Source: Carposina sasakii
Lineage: Eukaryota; Arthropoda; Insecta; Lepidoptera; Carposinidae
Reading direction: 5' to 3'
Length of the DNA: 64,000 nt
NCBI GenBank assembly: GCA_014607495.2
Contig: CP053169.1
Location: 682,001-746,000 of the forward strand
Part shown: piece by piece, positions 1-10,900 of the stretch
Layout of the letters: the number at the start of each line of letters is the position of its first letter
Numbering within the stretch: the first letter of the stretch is position 1
The notes under the pieces: generated by a model
Told to the model about the DNA's origin: nothing
The model's input: the letters and a program-made list of their open reading frames with translations, nothing else
Database searches by the model: none
Program-made: the position numbers and the translations under genes

Positions 1-1938
1 AAATACAATTTTCTATACTTTTATCAGTGGCGCGGCGTTAACGATGTCGCTTATACTTATCTGAAAGTTTATGTAGGGACACAGAACTGCATAGCTTGCG
101 ATAATGTGCAACACGCGCATGCTATGCAGTCCCGGAGTTAGTAGCTTTCCTCCGCTCGTATGTACTACTGTGGTAATTCGCAATAAACCGTTTAGTGTCA
201 GTTCGCATTTTACTTCTTGTGAAATCCTAAGGAGACTACTCGCATCAACCTCACTATACCACCTGGAAGCCAGCGCTATAAGTTAGAAGCCTGTATTCTA
301 ACCTTGCCTATCCCACTAACATTTATAAACAAAATAGTGTCACCGTATTTTCACATGATATCTGGCACTTAAAATAACTTTTTTTTATTATTTACGACAA
401 GTTAAATTATATCAATTTCCACGGTGGGTTCAAAAAGTTCAGTTTATTTAATCACGTTTGAACTATAACTAGTGGGGTAAGATACGAACCTTTTTACTCG
501 GTGTAACGCTAGCAAAATGTATGGGAATTGACAGTTTGACTATAGCGTTATGGAATATCGAGAGGTTCGTTACCCCTTACCCCTCTGAAGTGTTATAATA
601 ATAATAGTTTTTATTTGCTAGATTTTGGGTGTAAAATAAGATGGCAGTTTACAATTTGATCCCTTACAAAATCTACTTAAATTTAAGCGTGCAAATATCA
701 TACACTAAGAACTACAAACAGTTTACATAAAATTATTCGTCACTACAGTCTTTACCAATCAAATTTAATTATTATTCCTATTATAGTCAGTTATACATTA
801 TTACAGAGTCTTCTAAACCCTTTCTTATTTTAAGTGTGTAGCTAGTTGTATCACAACCATGTCAGTGTAAATATCATTCCATGCTATGTAGCCAGCAAGT
901 TTTTACTCTTTCCGTAGACTTTGACGTAGATATTTTCTTTTTCAATTGTGTCTGCACAGTTTATGTGAAACCATAATTTATCTGAATTATGAAAATAATA
1001 TATCAAAAAACTAGAAAAATGTGAATTACTGCTTTTTGGATTACGGTATAATATTTTTTGTATCTGACAGTAGTTTTTAAAACATAAAATATTCTGTAAA
1101 ACATATATTTCAATGAGGTAATAAAGTATGGCTGAAATTCTCTATCAAGTTTCGCCATAAACTATGCAGACCCGTTTTTTTCTAATGTGGGCACTTTCTG
1201 TAAAATTTTCTGTCTGTGTGTTGTGTGGATATTTTTTAGGGGTCTAATAATACAGGATGTTTTTTCGTGGCCACCGTTAACGAAGGGTACGTACTCTATA
1301 CATCAAATAAAGTAAGTTTATGCCAAAAATAATGCTGGGAAAAAAAAATAATAAAAAATAAATAAAATTAATTACTTGATCGGGCTAAATTTATAGTGTC
1401 TAGTATTTATGTTAGTTTTTTTATAGACAGATATAAATTATTTCTCGTGAAAAAATCTTGCTACACGCGTCTATGTGCATTTATGCAGAAAAACGCAGTC
1501 TATTTACTCAACTTTAGATCCTAATATTTTGGAAACCAGACACTTCCCAGGTATGCTTCCATGGAGAAAAATGATCGTGATGATGAAGAGATTCCGTAGT
1601 TTTCGGGAACGTTGACGACCAAAAATCACCCTGTATATTGTACTGTATGTACATATCTTGATTGGAATATTTCTATTTGAATTCAATGACATAATAGAAT
1701 TTAGACAATATGAGCTATAAATTTAAGAGAAAATTGTATTTCTGGTGGAAAAGTTTGAAAAGGTTTATAAAGGATTAAATACCTTATGTTCTTTAAATAA
1801 AAGTAACTTAATACCCACCCGTTTATACGCACGTATCTTGAGCACACCATACTATCTTATTCGCACTATACATGACCGTTAAAGAGGAAGCGAGATGCAA
1901 TACCCAAGCTACGTGCTTCCATAACCGTGACGTTTCAG
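1..1938. other. AT-rich non-coding DNA, probably USP32 intron
   Basis: No exon that continues USP32 upstream is recognisable here, and short open frames (for example 104-286) resemble nothing. The stretch ends in a clear 3' splice site (acceptor AG at 1937-1938). A MITE copy lies at 1251-1635. Otherwise I see nothing in it. Confidence 0.6.
1251..1635 (+). mobile_element. MITE family A, copy 1
   Basis: About 385 bp with imperfect terminal inverted repeats: it begins TACAGGATGTTTTTTCGTGG and ends with the inverse of TACAGGGTGATTTTTGGTCG. A TA dinucleotide at each end fits a Tc1/mariner-type target. A second copy lies at 2358-2741 and a partial inverted one near 46846. No coding capacity. Confidence 0.75.
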
Positions 1939-4900
1939 AGGTCCCGATCAGAGATCCTCATGTCTCAATCTCCACCGAACACATTCTACAAGAGCAGTAT
2001 AGATAGCGACGGAATCGACGTGCGAAGTCGGACCTTACCCCGTGACCTTAAGAGCCATAATAGCCTCGGCAACAGCTCGCCGACACTAAGCGTGAGGTCG
2101 TTGACCCTGAGGCCGTCGACCCCGCAGCTGGGTCGCGTGAAGTTCGGTTCGTCTCCCTCACACATGTACCGGATGAATGAGACGAAAGAGCCGCCGAAGA
2201 TACAGTATTTGATTGCGGTGCATAGGTGAGTTGGGATGTGGATGTAAACTTAAATGTTATAGTTTGATACTCCTTCTCTTGTGTTTAATATTATGTATAA
2301 TTATTAATTTGCCTTTACTAGTTTGGTATGTGCAATAATGTGCATTGAGAATACCTATACAGGGTGTTTTTTCGTGGCCACCCTTAACGAAGGGTACGTA
2401 CTCTATACATCAAATAAAGTAAGTTTATGCCAAAAATAATGCTAGGAAAAATTTTTTTTTTTTGATTTTTTTTTTAATTACTTGATCGGGCTAAATTTAT
2501 AGTGTCTAGTATTTATGTTAGTTTTTTTATAGACAGATATAAATTATTTCTCGTGAAAAAATCTTGCTACACGCGTCTATGTGTATTTATGCAGAAATAC
2601 GCAGTCTATTTACTCAACTTTGGATCCTAATATTTTGGAAACCAGACACTTCCCAGGTATGCTTCCATGGAGAAAAATGATCGTGATGATGAAAAGATTC
2701 CGTAGTTTTCGGGAACGTTGACGACCAAAAATCATCCTGTATATGGAGGAGATTTTAATGAATGTGAACAAGGCGAAAGATGATGTTTGGGTCATGATAA
2801 ATGGAGATCGGTTTTTTTTGGGATATTTGTTATAGGCGTGAGGTTATCTATTTATGTTGCGACATTTTGTACCCTGTGCGCTGGCTCTGACGTGTCGGTC
2901 TCCCCGCAGGAAGCAGACGCGGCGCGACGCGTACTTCCTGGCGTCACAGCGCTGCAAGCCCACGTTGTTTGGGGTGCCGCTGTTGGTGCCGCTGTGTGCG
3001 GGGGGAGGCGGGCGGCAGCTGTACGCGGCCGTGTGGACGCAGGTGCGGGCGGGGCACAGGCATGCTGCAGGGGACGCTGTGTGCGGGGGGAGGCGGGCGG
3101 CAGCTGTACGCGGCCGTGTGGACGCAGGTGCGGGCGGGGCACAGGCACGCTGCAGGGGGCGCTGTGTGCGGGGGGAGGCGGGCGGCAGCTGTACGCGGCC
3201 GTGTGGACGCAGGTGCGGGCGGGGCACAGGCATGCTGCAGGGGGCGCTGTGTGCGGGGGGAGGCGGGCGGCAGCTGTACGCGGCCGTGTGGACGCAGGTG
3301 CGGGCGGGGCACAGGCACGCTGCAGGGGGCGCTGTGTGCGGGGGGAGGCGGGCGGCAGCTGTACGCGGCCGTGTGGACGCAGGTGCGGGCGGGGCACAGG
3401 CATGCTGCAGGGGGCGCTGTGTGCGGGGGGAGGCGGGCGGCAGCTGTACGCGGCTGTGTGGACGCAGGTGCGGGCGGGGCACAGGCACGCTGCAGGGGGC
3501 GCTGTGTGCGGGGGGAGGCGGGCGGCAGCTGTACGCGGCCGTGTGGACGCAGGTGCGGGCGGGGCACAGGCACGCTGCAGGGGGCGCTGTGTGCGGGGGG
3601 AGGCGGGCGGCAGCTGTACGCGGCTGTGTGGACGCAGGTGCGGGCGGGGCACAGGCATGCTGCAGGGGGCGCTGTGTGCGGGGGGAGGCGGGCGGCAGCT
3701 GTACGCGGCTGTGTGGACGCAGGTGCGGGCGGGGCACAGGCACGCTGCAGGGGGCGCTGTGTGCAGGGGGTATAAAGATCTGAATGCCGAAATTCAGCAC
3801 TGATCCGCACTTTACATACAGTCTGCATAATTCGAGCAAATTCATTCTTGTTTCGGATTTTGTATTAACTTGTTAGTGTTGTCATCGGTGCAAAATGTGA
3901 GGATTCAAAGCAGTATATAAATTCCCAGGTGTCGCGGTTATTGTCAGCGCGACCGCCTGCCGATACACCGGCACAAAACCATGCCACAGACTGGTAAGTT
4001 GCTTATTTTTTTTATTAAGTTTACATTTTAAAGTTTACAAATTGTGATTGTACAATGCTTAAATAATTTTGTAAAAGTATTTTGAGGGTAGTTAGTTGTT
4101 AATAGTTTTATTTTCCTTTTTTTCACATTTTTATTGCTATTTAACGCTAACGCTCTGTGTGGGTAGACTTATCGTAATATAATAACGTGGGGGATTGACA
4201 TACTTCCTTACGTTTGCAGCGACGACTCGCTCGGCTACGAGTTCCCGTTCACGCTGCGAGCGGTGACGAGCGGCGGCGAGTGGTGCGCCGCGTGCGCGTG
4301 GCCCGCGCTGTGCCGCGGCTGTGTGGTGCCGCTCGTCTGTCCGCGCGCCCCGCCGCCCGGTAACTACCGCGCAAGGTGACGAGCGGCGGCGAGTGGCGGC
4401 CCGCGCTGTGCCGCGGCTGTGTGGTGCCGCTCGTCTGTCCGCGCGCCCCGCCGCCCGGTAACTACCGCGCAAGGTGACGAGCGGCGGCGAGTGGCGGCCC
4501 GCGCTGTGCCGCGGCTGTGTGGTGCCGCTCGTCTGTCCGCGCGCCCCGCCGCCCGGTAACTACCGCGCAAGGTGACGAGCGGCGGCGAGTGGCGGCCCGC
4601 GCTGTGCCGCGGCTGTGTGGTGCCGCTCGTCTGTCCGCGCGCCCCGCCGCCCGGTAACTACCGCGCAAGGTGACGAGCGGCGGCGAGTGGCGGCCCGCGC
4701 TGTGCCGCGGCTGTGTGGTGCCGCTCGTCTGTCCGCGCGCCCCGCCGCCCGGTAACTACCGCGCAAGGTGACGAGCGGCGGCGAGTGGCGGCCCGCGCTG
4801 TGCCGCGGCTGTGTGGTGCCGCTCGTCTGTCCGCGCGCCCCGCCGCCCGGTAACTACCGCGCAAGGTGACGAGCGGCGGCGAGTGGCGGCCCGCGCTGTG

Positions 4901-7900
4901 CCGCGGCTGTGTGGTGCCGCTCGTCTGTCCGCGCGCCCCGCCGCCCGGTAACTACCGCGCAAGGTGACGAGCGGCGGCGAGTGGCGGCCCGCGCTGTGCC
5001 GCGGCTGTGTGGTGCCGCTCGTCTGTCCGCGCGCCCCGCCGCCCGGTAACTACCGCGCAAGGTGACGAGCGGCGGCGAGTGGCGGCCCGCGCTGTGCCGC
5101 GGCTGTGTGGTGCCGCTCGTCTGTCCGCGCGCCCCGCCGCCCGGTAACTACCGCGCAAGGTGACGAGCGGCGGCGAGTGGCGGCCCGCGCTGTGCCGCGG
5201 CTGTGTGGTGCCGCTCGTCTGTCCGCGCGCCCCGCCGCCCGGTAACTACCGCGCAAGGTGACGAGCGGCGGCGAGTGGCGGCCCGCGCTGTGCCGCGGCT
5301 GTGTGGTGCCGCTCGTCTGTCCGCGCGCCCCGCCGCCCGGTAACTACCGCGCAAGGTGACGAGCGGCGGCGAGTGGCGGCCCGCGCTGTGCCGCGGCTGT
5401 GTGGTGCCGCTCGTCTGTCCGCGCGCCCCGCCGCCCGGTAACTACCGCGCAAGGTGACGAGCGGCGGCGAGTGGCGGCCCGCGCTGTGCCGCGGCTGTGT
5501 GGTGCCGCTCGTCTGTCCGCGCGCCCCGCCGCCCGGTAACTACCGCGCAAGGTGACGAGCGGCGGCGAGTGGCGGCCCGCGCTGTGCCGCGGCTGTGTGG
5601 TGCCGCTCGTCTGTCCGCGCGCCCCGCCGCCCGGTAACTACCGCGCAAGGTGACGAGCGGCGGCGAGTGGCGGCCCGCGCTGTGCCGCGGCTGTGTGGTG
5701 CCGCTCGTCTGTCCGCGCGCCCGGTAACTACCGCGCAAGGTGACGAGCGGCGGCGAGTGGCGGCCCGCGCTGTGCCGCGGCTGTGTGGTGCCGCTCGTCT
5801 GTCCGCGCGCCCCGCCGCCCGGTAACTACCGCGCAAGGTGACGAGCGGCGGCGAGTGGCGGCCCGCGCTGTGCCGCGGCTGTGTGGTGCCGCTCGTCTGT
5901 CCGCGCGCCCCGCCGCCCGGTAACTACCGCGCAAGGTGACGAGCGGCGGCGAGTGGCGGCCCGCGCTGTGCCGCGGCTGTGTGGTGCCGCTCGTCTGTCC
6001 GCGCGCCCCGCCGCCCGGTAACTACCGCGCAAGGTGACGAGCGGCGGCGAGTGGCGGCCCGCGCTGTGCCGCGGCTGTGTGGTGCCGCTCGTCTGTCCGC
6101 GCAAGGTGACAAGCGGCGGCGAGTGCTACGCCGGGTGCTAACGCGCATAAAAGGCAAAAGTTCATGCCACCGGTTACGCATAAATACAAGGGACCATATA
6201 CTTTATGTTCGCTGTAAAAGTAGCCAACGGCGACGGGCATACGCAATCTTGTTTAGTTAGCGGGCAAAAAACTGCTCCCCCCCAGCCATGTACAGTAGCA
6301 CTTTATTGATTCAAACTGAAACATTGATGATATCTCAGATGGTCACTAATGCATGTTTCCTCACCAGGCGACAGGCGGGCGTCCTGCGACGAGTCCCCGC
6401 TGGCGCCGGCGTCCCCCATCGCGCACGCCAAGCTGCAGCGGCAGGCCAGCGCCAGGAACACCGCCGGACATGATCTGGTTAGTAGCCCCGGTCAATAAAC
6501 GATATTCGCTATGCTTCGAAAATTGCAACAATATGAAACGTTAATAGAATAGAAAAGAACGCCCACTGCCGCGGGCGAGCGAACGAGGTCCTAAGCCACG
6601 CCTCGTTCGTTTGCCTCGCCCATTCTGGACGCCCGCGCATTTTATTTCGCGCCTCGCTCATGCACTATACACACGTCCACCCACACTAACCGAGAAGCCT
6701 TGTTCTGCACTGTGTGGACCCGCCTACTTAGATTTGAACTCGACAGTCAAGGATGTATATGTAGATATAAAAATATATATCTGTCTATGGTGACAGGACA
6801 CGGACGGTCCAGCAGCAGTGCAGCCATTAGACCTGGAACAGCTGTGCGAGACCTACCGGCGCAACCCGCAGCAGCTGATGCTGGCCATCGACTGGGAGCC
6901 CACCGCGCTGCATCTGCGCTACCAGAGCTCGAGGGAGAAGGTACGTGAGACCTGCAGCAGCTGTGCGAGAGAGAAGGTACGCGAGACCTACAACAGCTGT
7001 GCGAGAGAGAAGGTACGTGAGACCTGCAGCAGCTGTGCGAGAGAGAAGGTACGCGAGACCTGCAGCAGCTGTGCGAGAGAGAAGGTACGTGAGACCTGCA
7101 GCAGCTGTGCGAGAGAGAAGGTACGTGAGACCTGCAGCAGCTGTGCGAGAGAGAAGGTACGTGAGACCTGCAGCAGCTGTGCGAGAGAGAAGGTACGTGA
7201 GACCTGCAGCAGGTGTGCGAGAGAGAAGGTACGTGAGACCTGCAGCAGGTGTGCGAGAGAGAAGGTACGTGAGACCTGCAGCAGCTGTGCGAGAGAGAAG
7301 GTACGTGAGACCTGCAGCAGCTGTGCGAGAGAGAAGGTACGTGAGACCTGCAGCAGCTGTGCGAGAGAGAAGGTACGTGAGACCTGCAGCAGCTGTGCGA
7401 GAGAGAAGGTACGTGAGACCTGCAGCAGGTGTGCGAGAGAGAAGGTACGTGAGACCTGCAGCAGGTGTGCGAGAGAGAAGGTACGTGAGACCTGCAGCAG
7501 CTGTGCGAGAGAGAAGGTACGTGAGACCTGCAGCAGCTGTGCGAGAGAGAAGGTACGTGAGACCTGCAGCAGCTGTGCGAGAGAGAAGGTACGTGAGACC
7601 TGCAGCAGCTGTGCGAGAGAGAAGGTACGTGAGACCTGCAGCAGCTGTGCGAGAGAGAAGGTACGTGAGACCTGCAGCAGGTGTGCGAGAGAGAAGGTAC
7701 GTGAGACCTGCAGCAGGTGTGCGAGAGAGAAGGTACGTGAGACCTGCAGCAGCTGTGCGAGAGAGAAGGTACGTGAGACCTGCAGCAGGTGTGCGAGAGA
7801 GAAGGTACGTGAGACCTGCAGCAGCTGTGCGAGAGAGAAGGTACGTGAGACCTGCAGCAGCTGTGCGAGAGAGAAGGTACGTGAGACCTGCAGCAGCTGT

Positions 7901-10900
7901 GCGAGAGAGAAGGTACGTGAGACCTGCAGCAGGTGTGCGAGAGAGAAGGTACGTGAGACCTGCAGCAGGTGTGCGAGAGAGAAGGTACGTGAGACCTGCA
8001 GCAGCTGTGCGAGAGAGAAGGTACGTGAGACCTGCAGCAGCTGTGCGAGAGAGAAGGTACGTGAGACCTGCAGCAGCTGTGCGAGAGAGAAGGTACGTGA
8101 GACCTGCAGCAGCTGTGCAAGAGAGAAGGTACGTGAGACCTGCAGCAGCTGTGCGAGAGAGAAGGTACGTGAGACCTGCAGCAGCTGTGCGAGAGAGAAG
8201 GTACGTGAGACCTGCAGCAGCTGTGCGAGAGAGAAGGTACGTGAGACCTGCAGCAGCTGTGCGAGAGCTACCGGCGCAACCCGCAGCAGCCGATGCTGAC
8301 CATCGACTGGGAGCCCACCGCGCTGCAGCTGGAGCTGATTTGGACATCAGAATTACATAGTGGGGGGGGTTAATAGTTTACGAAAATACAGTCGTCGGAT
8401 TCAGCTACTCGTAGTAGCTGAAGCGAGCTTAGTTACTTTTTTGTTCCTTGTATTAACTTGGTATGATTTCCACTAATCTTGTTAGGTTTTGTGGAACTCT
8501 GATGAAAATTGTGTGTGCATTAGTCACTCACAATGCTTCTATAAGTGTGGACCTGTTATTGGCTTTATGTGTCTACAATTTTATTTATAAATAGCTGTTG
8601 ATCTTCCTGAAATCTATACTTCTATACTAATAATATTTTAAAGAGGAAAACTTTGTTTGTTTGTAATGAATAGGCTCAAAAACTACTGGACCGATTTCAA
8701 AAATTCTTTCACCGTTAGAATCCTTATTGGACCTGAATGAACATAGGCTATCAGAATTTCCCGATATTCCCACGGGAAGGCGACCAATGGGAATTCTATA
8801 TTTTTTACAAAAACCGCTATACATATGAAGCTGAAATCGGGCATATATGTTCATTGGGGACAGCGAGGGAAGACTAAAAACGGATTTCCCGAAATTCCCA
8901 CGGGAAGGGGACCAACGGGAATTAATTTTTTTTTACGAAAACGGCTACACATATGAATGTGAAATCAGACCTGTACGTTCATTGGGGACTGCGAGGGACC
9001 ACTAAGAACGGATTTCCCGAAATTCCCACGGGAAGGTGACTTACGGGAATTTAAAATTTTTACGAAAACCGCTATTTTTACGAAGCTTAAATCGGATTAG
9101 GGACTATGAGGAGCCCTAAGAACGGATTTCCAGAAATTCCCACGGGAAGTGAACCAACGGGAGTTCCAAATTTTTACGAAAACCGCTGAACCTACATATG
9201 AAGTTGTAGCTAATCTACTGATATGTACCGAAGCGAAGCGAGGGCGGGCCACTATCATCAGTAATATATTATGACAGGTCCCACTTAACTTTTTATCCCG
9301 GGGAAATGTTTTAATCCCGGATAATTTCGACATTTTGTTTTTTTTGTAGACCAAGCGGACGGAGTCGCGGGCGTCCACTAAAATAAAATAAAAGGCGTAA
9401 AATAAAATAATCTGCAGGCATGCATCGAGCACCCATCGGTAGCAGAGTGCGGCGCGGCGGCCGGGCGCGGTGTGGACCTGGCGTCGTGTCTGCGTGCCTT
9501 CACCAGCGAGGAGCGTCTGGACGCGCGTTACCACTGCGCACAGTGCGCGCGCGCGCAGCCGGCCTGCAAGACCCTGCAGCTGTGGCGTCTGCCGCCCGTG
9601 CTGGTGAGTGCGGCCTGCAAGACCCTGCAGCTGTGGCGTCTGCCGCCCGTGCTGGTGAGTGCGGCCTGCAAGACCCTGCAGCTGTGGCGTCTGCCGCCCG
9701 TGCTGGTGAGTGCGGCCTGCAAGACCCTGCAGCTGTGGCGTCTGCCGCCCGTGCTGGTGAGTGCGGCCTGCAAGACCCTGCAGCTGTGGCGTCTGCCGCC
9801 CGTGCTGGTGAGTGCGGCCTGCAAGACCCTGCAGCTGTGGCGTCTGCCGCCCGTGCTGGTGAGTGCGGCCTGCAAGACCCTGCAGCTGTGGCGTCTGCCG
9901 CCCGTGCTGGTGAGTGCGGCCTGCAAGACCCTGCAGCTGTGGCGTCTGCCGCCCGTGCTGGTGAGTGCGGCCTGCAAGACCCTGCAGCTGTGGCGTCTGC
10001 CGCCCGTGCTGGTGAGTGCGGCCTGCAAGACCCTGCAGCTGTGGCGTCTGCCGCCCGTGCTGGTGAGTGCGGCCTGCAAGACCCTGCAGCTGTGGCGCCT
10101 GCCGCCCGTGCTGGTGAGTGCGGCCTGCAAGACCCTGCAGCTGTGGCGTGTGCCGCCCGTGCTGGTGAGTGCGGCCTGCAAGACCCTGCAGCTGTGGCGT
10201 CTGCCGCCCGTGCTGGTGAGTGCGGCCTGCAAGACCCTGCAGCTGTGGCGCCTGCCGCCCGTGCTGGTGAGTGCGGCCTGCAAGACCCTGCAGCTGTGGC
10301 GCCTGCCGCCCGTGCTGGTGAGTGCGGCCTGCAAGACCCTGCAGCTGTGGCGTCTGCCGCCCGTGCTGGTGAGTGCGGCCTGCAAGACCCTGCAGCTGTG
10401 GCGCCTGCCGCCCGTGCTGGTGAGTGCGGTCTGCGAGACCCGCGGCTGTGGCGCCTGCCGGTTTCAAGATAAGGATACCCAAAATCCAACAAAGGAAGAA
10501 ATCTCTTTTAGAGATAAGCACGCCTTTGTACATTTTCTTCGTCATAAACTTTATTTGTGAAAACTTTACTGTGTACAATAAAGCATAATAATAATAATAA
10601 TAAGCCCGCAGGGCAGCTTGTGGCGAGCTGTTGGGAGGTAGCGTTCCCACGGACCTGAAGTACTCCCGGGGGAAGACCCTGTTCCTCATCTCCGGCGCCG
10701 GAGTGAGGTCTGACGAGGAACAGTTCCCCCACCTCTGCCTTGCCTTCGACGGCCGGGCAGAGTGGAGTCGCGCGAGCTATGACAGCTCGAGGGTGGACGT
10801 GCCCGTCAGTAAGTGGCGAGTTAGCTTCGGTTTAAAGTCCAGGGGCACCCCTCCACCCTAGCCACTCACCAAATGTTGCCCCCTTTGTCGCTCCGTGCGT

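Noticed and set aside
104..286. 60-codon frame at the left edge as a USP32 exon
   Set aside because: No similarity to USP32, no suitable splice sites in phase.
2787..3845. Several 270-340 codon frames on both strands as new genes
   Set aside because: They are the 85-bp array read in different frames; they lack family resemblance and overlap the verified USP32 exon and intron.
4261..6108. CRISPR array
   Set aside because: Regular spacing but whole units are identical with no unique spacers; context is a spliced eukaryotic gene. The same holds for the other arrays.
6747..8347. Long repeat proteins on both strands (460-500 codons)
   Set aside because: Products of the 36-bp in-frame array; no start context or independent promoter. 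Only alternative donor use within USP32 remains possible.
9097..10689. 530-codon minus-strand frame
   Set aside because: Mostly the 51-bp array read backwards, with Helitron-like and retroposon DNA at its ends.
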